In this document: positions 24,101 through 36,108 of the stretch, piece by piece | Numbering within the stretch: position 1 is the first letter of the stretch | Layout of the letters: every line of letters starts with the position of its first letter | DNA from: Parapristionchus giblindavisi | Lineage: Eukaryota > Nematoda > Chromadorea > Rhabditida > Diplogasteridae | Length of the DNA stretch: 64,000 nucleotides | Assembly (NCBI GenBank): GCA_943737045.1 | Contig: CALSFV010000003.1 | Span: forward strand, 620,001-684,000 | Reading direction: 5' to 3' | Program-made: the position numbers and the translations under genes | The notes under the pieces: generated by a model | What the model was told of the DNA's origin: nothing | What the model saw: only the letters and a program-made list of their open reading frames with translations | Database searches by the model: none

Positions 24101-27100
24101 ATGCGATTTGATCCAGGCTCAAGCAAGTTACGGTCTAGACTATCTATGCATGGGGATAGGGAAAGGGAGGGGGAGCGAGAGGGAGGCGTACTCTATCCAT
24201 TGCGTCTCTGTACGACCAGAGCGAATCAGTGTATCTTTATTCGTACATTTACAATTTAATTTGACACCTGATAATTAGCTCAAGACAAGCTGAACTCATA
24301 TAAACTCACAACCGCTCATCTGTAACGCGAAATAGACAGATAACGCGGCAATCGTAACAATTCGCACTTAAATCAACACAACTTGCTTCAACCTTATCCG
24401 TTCGAGCTGCGGAAGCGCGTGTTCGACGTCTCGTAACGTCCGCTATGCTGTACAGGTAAAAGTTCGAATTTTCAGGAGCTAATTCGAGCGGGAAATGGCC
24501 ATACATGGGGCCGTTTTGCACTTTTTTGTGTCTATGGTTCCTGTTGAGACTGGACATGCTCTACTATTTCATATAGCTCAATATTTTCATAAATATTTTT
24601 ATTGTAAATCCGAGATATGGTTATAGTGAGAGATGGATATAGAGAGAGAGAGAGAAGAGGAGGAGGAGGGGGGGAATCGCTCTTCACTCACATACACAAA
24701 AGACACATACACACCTCCCCTACCGCCGCGACGGTGACCAACGCCACCTAACCCGTCTAGCCTACGCCGTATACTGAATTTATACTTTAAAATTTCCCTG
24801 ATCGCATTTTAAATTGATTTTTTGTCGTGAAAATAGAAAAAAATAGGACAAAATTGCCAGTGTGACTAGTTCAGCGTTGCGTGCGCTCTGTAAAACTGTG
24901 TTCACTAAATTCGTCATACCAAATTACATATTTGTGGCTGAAAAAATATGCGATTTGATCCAGGCTCAAGCAAGTTACGGTCTAGACTATCTACACGTTA
25001 GTTCAGAGTGTACAATAAGGGATGAAGTGAAATCTCCGGTCGGGATTCGAACCCGTACCCTTTGGGAGGAGAGGCGGCCATCTTACCAATGCGCCACGCT
25101 TCGATCACCCTTCCCTCCCTTCTCTACTCACATTATTTCGAACTTACGCGCTGATCATTTTTCCAGTCCGGTTGTCGCAATTTGAATACACCTACTGTTT
25201 ATAGGCGCTGTATGCGTAGACCATACCATATATTTCGTACACAATTATTCATTTTGAGATAATTCCTATTTCCCGGCTATTGTACAGACTCTCTTATGAT
25301 TGAACTAACGTGTATATGCATGGGGATAGGGAAAGGGAGGGGGAGCGAGAGGGAGGCGTACTCTATCCATTGCGTCTCTGTACGACCAGAGCGAATCAGT
25401 GTATCTTTATTCGTACATTTACAATTTAATTTGACACCTGATAATTAGCTCAAGACAAGCTGAACTCATATAAACTCACAACCGCTCATCTGTAACGCGA
25501 AATAGACAGATAACGCGGCAATCGTAACAATTCGCACTTAAATCAACACAACTTGCTTCAACCTTATCCGTTCGAGCTGCGGAAGCGCGTGTTCGACGTC
25601 TCGTAACGTCCGCTATGCTGTACAGGTAAAAGTTCGAATTTTCAGGAGCTAATTCGAGCGGGAAATGGCCATACCTGTGGACGTTTCTCACTTTTTCGTG
25701 ATTGTGGTTGCTGGTGAGACTGGACATGCTCTACTATTTGATATAGCTCAATATTTTCATAAATATTTTTATTGTAAATCCGAGATATGGTTACAGTGAG
25801 AGATGAATATATATAGAGAGAGAGAGAGAAGAGGAGGAGGAGGAGGAGGAGGAGGGGAATCGCTCTTTACTCACATACACAAAAGACACATACACACCTC
25901 CCCTACCGCCGCAACGGCGACCAACGCCACCTAACCCCCGTCTAGCCTACACCGAATACTGAATTTATACTTTAAAATTTCTCTGATCGCATTTTAAATT
26001 GATTTTTTTGTCGTGAAAATAGAAAAAAATAGGCCAAAATTGCCAGTGTGACTGTTTCAGCATTGCGTGCGCTCTCTAAAAGTGTGTTCACTGAATTCGT
26101 CATACCAAATTACATTTTTTGTGGGAGAAAAAAGTTTGCAATTTGATACAGGCTCAAGCAAGTTACGGTCTGGACTATCTATGCATGGGGAGAGGGAGAG
26201 GGAAGGGGGAGCGAGAGGGACGCGTACTCTATCCATTGCGTCTCTGTACGACCAGAGCGAATCATTGTATCTTTATTCGTACGTTTACAATTTACTTTGA
26301 CACCTGATAATTAGCTCAAGACAAGCTGAACTCATATAAACTCACAACCGCTCATCTGTAACTCGAAATCGACAGATAACGCGGCAATCGTTACAATTCG
26401 CACTTAAATCACCACAATTTGCTTGAAACTTATCCATTCGAGCTGCGGAAGCGCGCGTTCGACGTCTCGTAACGTCCGCTATGCAGTACAGGTAAAAGTG
26501 CGAATTTTCAGGAGCTAATTCGAGCGGGAAATGGCCATACATGGGGCCGTTTTGCACTTTTTTGTGTCTATGGTTCCTGTTGAGACTGGACATGCTCTAC
26601 TATTTCATATAGCTCAATATTTTCATAAATATTTTTATTGTAAATCCGAGATATGGTTATAGTGAGAGATGGATATAGAGAGAGAGAGAGAAGAGGAGGA
26701 GGAGGGGGGGGGGGAATCGCTCTTCACTCACATACACAAAAGACACATACACACCTCCCCTACCGCCGCGACGGCGACCAACGCCACCTAACCCGTCTAG
26801 CCTACGCCGTATACTGAATTTATACTTTAAAATTTCCCTGATCGCATTTTAAATTGATTTTTTGTCGTGAAAATAGAAAAAAATAGGACAAAATTGCCAG
26901 TGTGACTAGTTCAGCGTTGCGTGCGCTCTGTAAAACTGTGTTCACTAAATTCGTCATACCAAATTACATATTTGTGGCTGAAAAAATATGCGATTTGATC
27001 CAGGCTCAAGCAAGTTACGGTCTAGACTATCTATGCATGGGGATAGGGAAAGGGAGGGGGAGCGAGAGGGAGGCGTACTCTATCCATTGCGTCTCTGTAC

Positions 27101-27192
27101 GACCAGAGCGAATCAGTGTATCTTTATTCGTACATTTACAATTTAATTTGACACCTGATAATTAGCTCAAGACAAGCTGAACTCATATAAAC
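21127..27192. repeat. dimeric higher-order repeat (about 1715 bp) within the satellite
   Basis: A variant unit marked by TATGCAGTACAGG and TTATCCATTCG (instead of TATGCTGTACAGG and TTATCCGTTCG) recurs with landmarks at 21742, 23457 and 26342. It alternates with a B-type upstream half, giving spacing 866/849. The 21.7-23.4 kb and 23.4-25.2 kb stretches are near identical over two units, which shows dimer-level amplification. Confidence 0.8.
24994..25314 (-). mobile_element. about 320-bp tRNA-related element (SINE- or MITE-like) in a satellite unit
   Basis: An extra segment interrupts one satellite unit exactly. Its ends are inverted (CACGTTAGTTCA ... TGAACTAACGTG) and the junctions suggest a TA target duplication. 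On the minus strand it has a pol III B box, GGTTCGAATCC (25043-25053), preceded by an A-box-like TGGCGCATTGG (25087-25097), in the order and spacing of a tRNA. The tRNA fold is imperfect, so this is a tRNA-derived sequence rather than a working tRNA gene. It mixes SINE promoter features with DNA-transposon ends. Confidence 0.8.
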
Positions 27193-30100
27193 TCACAACC
27201 GCTCATCTGTAACGCGAAATAGACAGATAACGCGGCAATCGTAACAATTCGCACTTAAATCAACACAACTTGCTTCAACCTTATCCGTTCGAGCTGCGGA
27301 AGCGCGTGTTCGACGTCTCGTAACGTCCGCTATGCTGTACAGGTAAAAGTTCGAATTTTCAGGAGCTAATTCGAGCGGGAAATGGCCATACATGGGGCCG
27401 TTTTGCACTTTTTTGTGTCTATGGTTCCTGTTGAGACTGGACATGCTCTACTATTTCATATAGCTCAATATTTTCATAAATATTTTTATTGTAAATCCGA
27501 GATATGGTTATAGTGAGAGATGGATATAGAGAGAGAGAGAGAAGAGGAGGAGGAGGGGGGGAATCGCTCTTCACTCACATACACAAAAGACACATACACA
27601 CCTCCCCTACCGCCGCGACGGCGACCAACGCCACCTAACCCGTCTAGCCTACGCCGTATACTGAATTTATACTTTAAAATTTCCCTGATCGCATTTTAAA
27701 TTGATTTTTTGTCGTGAAAATAGAAAAAAATAGGACAAAATTGCCAGTGTGACTAGTTCAGCGTTGCGTGCGCTCTGTAAAACTGTGTTCACTAAATTCG
27801 TCATACCAAATTACATATTTGTGGCTGAAAAAATATGCGATTTGATCCAGGCTCAAGCAAGTTACGGTCTAGACTATCTATGCATGGGGATAGGGAAAGG
27901 GAGGGGGAGCGAGAGGGAGGCGTACTCTATCCATTGCGTCTCTGTACGACCAGAGCGAATCAGTGTATCTTTATTCGTACATTTACAATTTAATTTGACA
28001 CCTGATAATTAGCTCAAGACAAGCTGAACTCATATAAACTCACAACCGCTCATCTGTAACGCGAAATAGACAGATAACGCGGCAATCGTAACAATTCGCA
28101 CTTAAATCAACACAACTTGCTTCAACCTTATCCGTTCGAGCTGCGGAAGCGCGTGTTCGACGTCTCGTAACGTCCGCTATGCTGTACAGGTAAAAGTTCG
28201 AATTTTCAGGAGCTAATTCGAGCGGGAAATGGCCATACCTGTGGACGTTTCTCACTTTTTCGTGATTGTGGTTGCTGGTGAGACTGGACATGCTCTACTA
28301 TTTGATATAGCTCAATATTTTCATAAATATTTTTATTGTAAATCCGAGATATGGTTATAGTGAGAGATGGATATAGAGAGAGAGAGATGAGGAGGAGGAG
28401 GGGGGAATCGCTCTTCACTCACATACACAAAAGACACATACACACCTCCCCTACCGCCGCGACGGCGACCAACGCCACCTAACCCGTCTAGCCTACGCCG
28501 TATACTGAATTTATACTTTAAAATTTCCCTGATCGCATTTTAAATTAATTTTTTGTCGTGAAAATAGAAAAAAATAGGACAAAATTGCCAGTGTGACTAG
28601 TTCAGCGTTGCGTGCGCTCTGTAAAACTGTGTTCACTAAATTCGTCATACCAAATTACATATTTGTGGCTGAAAAAATATGCGATTTGATCCAGGCTCAA
28701 GCAAGTTACGGTCTAGACTATCTATGCATGGGGATAGGGAAAGGGAGGGGGAGCGAGAGGGAGGCGTACTCTATCCATTGCGTCTCTGTACGACCAGAGC
28801 GAATCAGTGTATCTTTATTCGTACATTTACAATTTAATTTGACACCTGATAATTAGCTCAAGACAAGCTGAACTCATATAAACTCACAACCGCTCATCTG
28901 TAACGCGAAATAGACAGATAACGCGGCAATCGTAACAATTCGCACTTAAATCAACACAACTTGCTTCAACCTTATCCGTTCGAGCTGCGGAAGCGCGTGT
29001 TCGACGTCTCGTAACGTCCGCTATGCTGTACAGGTAAAAGTTCGAATTTTCAGGAGCTAATTCGAGCGGGAAATGGCCATACCTGTGGACGTTTCTCACT
29101 TTTTCGTGATTGTGGTTGCTGGTGAGACTGGACATGCTCTACTATTTGATATAGCTCAATATTTTCATAAATATTTTTATTGTAAATCCGAGATATGGTT
29201 ATAGTGAGAGATGGATATAGAGATAGAGAGATGAGGAGGAGGAGGGGGGGAATCGCTCTTCACTCACATACACAAAAGACACATACACACCTCCCCTACC
29301 GCCGCGACGGCGACCAACGCCACCTAACCCGTCTAGCCTACGCCGTATACTGAATTTATACTTTAAAATTTCCCTGATCGCATTTTAAATTAATTTTTTG
29401 TCGTGAAAATAGAAAAAAATAGGACAAAATTGCCAGTGTGACTAGTTCAGCGTTGCGTGCGCTCTGTAAAACTGTGTTCACTAAATTCGTCATACCAAAT
29501 TACATATTTGTGGCTGAAAAAATATGCGATTTGATCCAGGCTCAAGCAAGTTACGGTCTAGACTATCTATGCATGGGGATAGGGAAAGGGAGGGGGAGCG
29601 AGAGGGAGGCGTACTCTATCCATTGCGTCTCTGTACGACCAGAGCGAATCAGTGTATCTTTATTCGTACATTTACAATTTAATTTGACACCTGATAATTA
29701 GCTCAAGACAAGCTGAACTCATATAAACTCACAACCGCTCATCTGTAACGCGAAATAGACAGATAACGCGGCAATCGTAACAATTCGCACTTAAATCAAC
29801 ACAACTTGCTTCAACCTTATCCGTTCGAGCTGCGGAAGCGCGTGTTCGACGTCTCGTAACGTCCGCTATGCTGTACAGGTAAAAGTTCGAATTTTCAGGA
29901 GCTAATTCGAGCGGGAAATGGCCATACCTGTGGACGTTTCTCACTTTTTCGTGATTGTGGTTGCTGGTGAGACTGGACATGCTCTACTATTTGATATAGC
30001 TCAATATTTTCATAAATATTTTTATTGTAAATCCGAGATATGGTTATAGTGAGAGATGGATATAGAGATAGAGAGATGAGGAGGAGGAGGGGGGGAATCG

Positions 30101-31325
30101 CTCTTCACTCACATACACAAAAGACACATACACACCTCCCCTACCGCCGCGACGGCGACCAACGCCACCTAACCCGTCTAGCCTACGCCGTATACTGAAT
30201 TTATACTTTAAAATTTCCCTGATCGCATTTTAAATTAATTTTTTGTCGTGAAAATAGAAAAAAATAGGACAAAATTGCCAGTGTGACTAGTTCAGCGTTG
30301 CGTGCGCTCTGTAAAACTGTGTTCACTAAATTCGTCATACCAAATTACATATTTGTGGCTGAAAAAATATGCGATTTGATCCAGGCTCAAGCAAGTTACG
30401 GTCTAGACTATCTATGCATGGGGATAGGGAAAGGGAGGGGGAGCGAGAGGGAGGCGTACTCTATCCATTGCGTCTCTGTACGACCAGAGCGAATCAGTGT
30501 ATCTTTATTCGTACATTTACAATTTAATTTGACACCTGATAATTAGCTCAAGACAAGCTGAACTCATATAAACTCACAACCGCTCATCTGTAACGCGAAA
30601 TAGACAGATAACGCGGCAATCGTAACAATTCGCACTTAAATCAACACAACTTGCTTCAACCTTATCCGTTCGAGCTGCGGAAGCGCGTGTTAGACGTCTC
30701 GTAACGTCCGCTATGCTGTACAGGTAAAAGTTCGAATTTTCAGGAGCTAATTCGAGCGGGAAATGGCCATACCTGTGGACGTTTCTCACTTTTTCGTGAT
30801 TGTGGTTGCTGGTGAGACTGGACATGCTCTACTATTTGATATAGCTCAATATTTTCATAAATATTTTTATTGTAAATCCGAGATATGGTTATAGTGAGAG
30901 ATGGATATAGAGAGAGAGAGATGAGGAGGAGGAGGGGGGGAATCGCTCTTCACTCACATACACAAAAGACACATACACACCTCCCCTACCGCCGCGACGG
31001 CGACCAACGCCACCTAACCCGTCTAGCCTACGCCGTATACTGAATTTATACTTTAAAATTTCCCTGATCGCATTTTAAATTAATTTTTTGTCGTGAAAAT
31101 AGAAAAAAATAGGACAAAATTGCCAGTGTGACTAGTTCAGCGTTGCGTGCGCTGTGTAAAACTGTGTTCACTAAATTCGTCATACCAAATTACATATTTG
31201 TGGCTGAAAAAAGTATGCGATTTGATCCAGGCTCAAGCAAGTTACGGTCTAGACTATCTATGCATGGGGATAGGGAAAGGGAGGGGGAGCGAGAGGGAGG
31301 CGTACTCTATCCATTGCGTCTCTGT

Positions 31326-31446
31326 CACAGCGTTCTCATGACTTTCAAAGCAAGAACGACCGCTCAACATACAAACTCTCTCGAATACAATGGTCTCTCC
31401 TTTGTCTTGCTTTGGAAGAAAAATGGACTTGGACCAGAATACTGTG
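31326..31446. mobile_element. 121-bp MITE in a satellite unit, copy 1
   Basis: Ends are CACAGCGTTCT and the inverse of CACAGTATTCT; direct repeats CTGT (31322-31325 and 31447-31450) flank it and its removal restores CTCTGTACGACC. A second inner inverted pair (AAAGCAAGA / TCTTGCTTT) is present. The same insertion at the same site occurs in a second unit at 47605-47725 with only about one base changed. Confidence 0.85.
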
Positions 31447-31878
31447 CTGTACGACCAGAGCGAATCAGTGTATCTTTATTCGTACATTTACAATTTAATT
31501 TGACACCTGATAATTAGCTCAAGACAAGCTGAACTCATATAAACTCACAACCGCTCATCTGTAACGCGAAATAGACAGATAACGCGGCAATCGTAACAAT
31601 TCGCACTTAAATCAACACAACTTGCTTCAACCTTATCCGTTCGAGCTGCGGAAGCGCGCGTTCGACGTCTCGTAACGTCCGCTATGCTGTACAGGTAAAA
31701 GTTCGAATTTTCAGGAGCTAATTCGAGCGGGAAATGGCCATACCTGTGGACGTTTCTCACTTTTTCGTGATTGTGGTTGCTGGTGAGACTGGACATGCTC
31801 TACTATTTGATATAGCTCAATATTTTCATAAATATTTTTATTGTAAATCCGAGATATGGTTATAGTGAGAGATGGATA

Positions 31879-33960
31879 TCCCATATGTATAGAAGATTAA
31901 GTGCGTTTTTTTTGCGTCACGTTTTCACGAACACCGTTGAAGCTAGCGACTTGCGGTTTGCGCCATTAGATTCAGCATCGGCGAATTAAGAAAACTTTCG
32001 GACAACTTTTTGAAAAAATGCCTAAAACTCATTTAATTATCGATTGAAGTTAAAAACGTTAAACATGCTTTATTCCGAGATTATAGCTTTATGCTTGTGT
32101 TTTTCTGCGTACGTTTACCAATTAGCATACGGGGAACACGATGCGAACAACCTCCGATCGCAATTTCATCGATTTACGCCTTAATTTTACACTTAAACAT
32201 TTTACACGCGACGCGTCGCACACGCGTCGCGTGTGCTCGCTTCATTCCAAAGAAAGCCAATTCAATCGTGGGGTTTAGTGCTAAATTCTTATTTCATTTC
32301 TTCATTCATACTATTCATATCATCACTATACCTTCAGGCTATCCCTGGATGGAGGCCATTACTATAATATAGTATTATCCCATATGTATAGAAGTTAAAT
32401 AGCGTTTTTATTCACGTCACGTTTTCACGAACACCGTTGAAGTTAGAGCCATGCGGTTTGCGGAATTAGATTCAGCATAGGCGAATTAGGTAAACTTTCG
32501 GACAACTTTTTGAAAAAATGCCTAAAACTCATTTAAATATCGATTGAAGTGTTAAACGGTCAAATGCCCTTATTTCCGAGCTTATAGCTTTATGCTTATG
32601 TTTTTCTGCGTAGGTTTACCAAATGACATACGGAGAACACGATACGAACAACCTCCGACCTCGCTCACATCGTTAAGACGTGCAAATTAGGCACAAACGA
32701 AAGCGTGTTCATTCATTTGACCTAACGAACCACTCATGACCTAACGAACCACTCACTGCACCACGCGTTGCGTATGGGTCAGCGTCGCTTTCGAAATCTT
32801 TCACTAAACATTTCGTAGCTTTATGAATTGTGCTTTCGCGTTTCATTTAACGTTTTACGATTCATTAATTCTGATAGTTCATCTTATCTATGTATGCGTC
32901 AGCGTGCGTGACTTTCGAAATCTTAGCTTTAGTTCCAGTGATACTACTCTGATACTACTATTGATACGTGATACTACTCTGGTGTTTAAATCCTTGCATG
33001 ATCACGAATAGAAGTATAATCATGCATGATTCGACATTCCATGCATGATCATGCATGGAATATCCGTGGTTCGTGATCATGCATGGATCTTCCGTGTTCA
33101 TGCACGAATTTTCCGTGATCATGCATGGAATGACAGAATCCATGCATGATCTCGGATAATCCATGCATGATCATGCCATTAATTGCACGAATTTTACTTG
33201 GATCATGCAAGGATTCAAACACCTGAGTATATTTATCTACTTAAAGATTCTATCAATTCAGTTACCACTCACACTTAGCAAAGTTCGTTTAGTTAAGGTA
33301 GTGTTAGCGTTAGTTCTCGTGACACTATATTGATCTACTTATACATTTCTATCGATACAGTTACTATTCATTTAGTTAAGGTATTCTTAGCATAATCTTA
33401 GCAATTTCCCATATAGATAGAAGTTCATAAGCCTTTTTTGGGGCAGCTCAGTCCTCAGCTACCGCTGAAGATAGAGCCATGCGGTTTTCGGCATTAGCTT
33501 CAGCATAGGCGAATTAGGTAAACTATCGGACAACTTTTTGAAAAATGCCTACAACTCATTTAAATATCGATTGAAGTTACAAACGGTCAAAAGTCCTTTT
33601 TTCCGAGATTATAGCTTTATGTTTGTGTTTTTCTGCATAGGTTTACCAAATGGCATACGGAAAACACGATGCAAACAACCTCCGACCACGCTTATATCGT
33701 TAAGGCTTCCAAATTAGCTAAAAACGAAAGCGAGTTAATTAATTTGGCCTAACCAACCACTCACTGCACCACGCGTTGCACGTGTGCGTTGTGTATGCGT
33801 CAGCGTGTGTCACTTTCGAAATCTTTTCCTAAAAATTTCATCCAATTATGAATTGTGCTGTCGTGTTTCATTTAACGTTTTACAATTCATGATTCTGATA
33901 GTTCATCTTATCTACGTACGCGTCAGCATGCGTGACTGTCGAAATCTTAGCGTTAGTTCT
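31879..33960 (+). repeat. three copies of the Helitron 5'-end repeat
   Basis: The start sequence TCCCATATGTATAGAAG recurs at 32378 and, as TCCCATATAGATAGAAG, at 33407. Each is followed by the same 250-600 bp body (GCGGTTT...CGGACAACTTTTTGAAAAA...TTTTTCTGCG). The copies differ by many substitutions and diverge at different points, so they are old, nested or tandem 5' ends. Copies 2 and 3 share a 3' part containing CGTCAGCGTGCGTGAC. No gene is seen in this stretch. Confidence 0.8.
32975..33229. mobile_element. MITE with TA target and internal ATGCATGATC palindromes
   Basis: Inverted ends (CTCTGGTGTTTAAATCC left; inverse of CTCAGGTGTTTGAATCC right, continuing CTTGCATGATC) lie between TA dinucleotides, consistent with a Tc1/mariner-type MITE. 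The interior (33020-33180) is filled with the palindrome CCATGCATGATCATGCATGG and partial copies. The outer repeat copy 2 is interrupted by it. Confidence 0.75.
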
Positions 33961-34065
33961 ACCATACGGGGTGCGTGATAATTACTTGGACTCGAACTGT
34001 TATCTGTATCTCCCCTTTGAACGCGAGTTGAGCAACCAGTTTCATACCATTATTTATTCAATTCA

Positions 34066-34265
34066 TTAGTAACAAAAGTATGTCAATGGATTTCGATATG
34101 CCCCCTTTTCGCGTTAATACAAGCCCGTAGGAACTTCTCGAAGGCGTTTTACGGAGGTAGTTGTCGTTGAGTTTGTTCCATGCTCGGAGGGGAGCCGACT
34201 TCAGGCTTGCCAGAGTCCAGTACTTGGTAGTAGAGATCTTGCTCTCCAGAACTCCCGGCACTGAG
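34066..34265 (-). pseudogene. mariner-like transposase, C-terminal relic
   Basis: On the minus strand this encodes SVLESK-type and RAWNKLNDNYLRK-type sequence, followed in another frame by an RACINAKGGHIE-like end. These are typical of the last 50-60 residues of mariner-family (DDxD) transposases, downstream of the catalytic core. Only the C-terminal piece is present and it is frameshifted. It is flanked by 98-bp satellite sequence and belongs to a copy different from the longer relic at 34445-35385. Confidence 0.7.
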
Positions 34266-34444
34266 GTTCAGGGGATTCAAGTCATCTACTTAAATATTCT
34301 ATCGATACAGTTACTATTCATTTAGTTAATGCAATCTTAGCGTTTGTTCCCGTGATACTATATTGATCTACTTAAAGATTCTATCGATTCAGTTACCATT
34401 CACACGTAGCAAAGTTGATTTAGTTATGGTAGTCTTAGCGTTCA

Positions 34445-35385
34445 CATCGCCTATCACAACACGCAGGTAGGTGGTGTCCATCTTCGACCACTCCTTCTCC
34501 AATGCTTACTTCAGCGACTCCATATTTGGGTGGGGAATAGCGCAGGACCTTCCCTCCAAGGTGCCCCAGACTGAGCAGACCAGGGGACTGAGATCGGGCT
34601 AGGAGGCAGCCACTAAGCTCCTCGAATTAGTTCGAGAAACTGCTCCTTTCACCACACCTTGACGAAATTTGCCATATAAACTGGTGCTCCATCGTGCTAC
34701 GATAAGATAAGATATGATACGATACGATAAGGTCTACGATGAATTTCCTAAGTGGGAACGGCCGCAGGGGAGCTGGGCGTCCTTGACTATCTTCTCTAAG
34801 TAGCACTCGTTTTTGATCATGGCGCCCGGAGTCACAAAAACCAGGTGTGTCTTACGGAGGCGCGCATCGCTATCAAAACCATTAGTTTACAAGGTTTGGG
34901 AGGTGGCATGGGCAATCTGACCATTGCAGTTAGCTACCTTGGGGTCCGCAGTAAGCACTTGGTGACTATGGGGGTTGTCGTCGGCTTGCACGGTGAACAT
35001 CTTCTCTTCGGAGAACATGATTGCGAGGTGCGGCCAGGGGGTGCGTGCGAGTGAGGACGACGCGACACTTCTTGAGGTTCTTCCCACTGAGGATGGCCGC
35101 TTTTCTCACACGTTACGGGGTCATATTCAGTTTCTCCGTCGCTTCCCCATTCCCAGTTTCCCCATGGATCCGGGGCCCATATTGAAGTCCAGAGCCAGCT
35201 TCTTTGTCGAGCGGTGCGGATTTCGTCCGATTCTGTTTTTCACAGCCACGACGACCTTTGGTGTGACCACCTTGGGCTTTATTCCTCTCCCGGGACGGTC
35301 CAGTTTCCCTGTACCTCGCCAGCGTCCGGTAGACCTGTCGTGGAACGTCAACAGCTTTCGATATGTAGGTTACGCTCATGCCGCG
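34445..35385 (-). pseudogene. mariner-like transposase pseudogene
   Basis: Read on the minus strand from 35385, pieces in different frames give a helix-turn-helix region (VYRTLARYRETG, then KPKVVTPKVVVAVKNRIGRN), a catalytic-domain block with MFSEEKMFTVQADDN (the D of the usual FSDEK is replaced by E), a LVFVTPGAMIKNECYLEKIV block and a PHPNMESLKxALEKEWSKMD block near the C-terminus. That order fits mariner transposases of about 340 residues. Several stops and at least two frameshifts inactivate it. A (GATAA)n tract at 34705-34730 and local loss interrupt the catalytic core. Confidence 0.85.
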
Positions 35386-35643
35386 CCCTCGCGCGGTAAC
35401 GATCCACTTTTTACTTCATATTTAAGCTCAAAATGATCCAATTGACTTGAAACTTAAATCATGAACGGAGAAACTACTAATAATGGAAATATAAACCCCT
35501 GATACTATATTGGTCTACTTACTTATTCATTCTATCGATTCAGTTACCATTCACACGTAGCAAAAGTTCCTATTTAAGGTAATCTTAGCGTTAGTTCCCG
35601 TGATACTATATTGATCTACTTATTCATTCTATCGATTGACTTA

Positions 35644-35760
35644 TGCACCGTTACATTTGCCTTACGTACTTACGCCGTAACCCCTCTCCGCCGCGTTGGA
35701 CACGCGGCGGGGGGGGGGGGGTGTTACGGCGTAGGCACGTAAAGCAGATGTAACGGTGCA
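35644..35760. mobile_element. 117-bp fold-back element with TTA target, copy 1
   Basis: Nearly the whole element is an inverted repeat (TGCACCGTTACATTTGCC ... inverse, around a CG/poly-G centre) flanked by TTA at 35641-35643 and 35761-35763. A TTA duplication fits PIF/Harbinger-type MITEs. A close relative lies at 44396-44504. Confidence 0.88.
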
Positions 35761-35887
35761 TTAGCGTTAGCTTCCTTGACACTATATTAATCTACATAAA
35801 GATTATATTAATTCAGTTACCATTCATACTTAGCAATGTTTCTTTAGTTAAGGTAGTCTTAGCGTTAGTTCCCGTGATACTATATTG

Positions 35888-36060
35888 TAATTTATAATAA
35901 TAGTAATATATTTATCGCATCTTGGAGAAGAGAGAAAAGAGAACAATCAAAATACATATTATGACAAGAAGTTGCGACGATATAGTTGAAATTACTGGAT
36001 TGCAACTTTTACAGAATTACTAAATGCATGAGGAGAGGTCGATGCTACAATAGTTAGATT
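35888..36060. mobile_element. about 175-bp insert in the 98-bp satellite, variant 1
   Basis: A segment starting TAATTTATAATAATA and ending ATAGTTAGATT interrupts the monomer ACTATATTG|ATCTACTT and is flanked by TATATTG (35881-35887, 36061-36067). No clear TIR. A second variant with TTGCAATTACTGGATTTC follows at 36799. Both recur in every 1213-bp unit. Confidence 0.75.
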
Positions 36061-36108
36061 TATATTGATCTACTTAAATTCTATCGATTTAGTTACCATT
36101 CACACTTA

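Larger units (their letters stand above)
12180..31878. repeat. 850-bp satellite array, central block (A to B transition)
   Basis: Twenty-three tandem units continue the left block. Unit spacing is 849-854 bp at first, 861-866 bp between about 14.8 and 21.7 kb, then alternates 849/866, and settles to 844-847 bp after 27 kb. Units up to about 21 kb are A-type (GAAAAATTTTGCAATTTGATACAGG class). From 22 kb B-type units appear (GTGGCTGAAAAAATATGCG, and ACCTGTGGACGTTTC instead of ACATGGGGCCGTTTT), with several A/B mosaics. The block is interrupted at 24994 and 31326 by small elements and ends at the Helitron-like insertion. Confidence 0.97.
33230..35890. repeat. 98-bp satellite monomers, scattered and interrupted
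   Basis: Full or partial copies of a 98-bp monomer (ACTATATTGATCTACTTAAA...TTAGCGTTAGTTCCCGTGAT) occur at about 33230-33405, 34280-34442, 35497-35640 and 35764-35887. Between them lie mariner relics and fold-back insertions. The same monomer underlies the 1213-bp array to the right. Confidence 0.85.

Noticed and set aside
25024..25104. Functional tRNA gene on the minus strand
   Set aside because: A and B boxes are good but the acceptor and T stems do not pair fully, and the sequence is part of an inserted repeat.
1..31878. CRISPR-like or rDNA-like array
   Set aside because: Units are 850 bp with no short repeat/spacer pattern and no rRNA sequence; introns and eukaryotic elements surround it.
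34975..35436. 153-codon plus-strand open frame
   Set aside because: It is the antisense of a mariner transposase relic whose recognisable motifs are on the minus strand.
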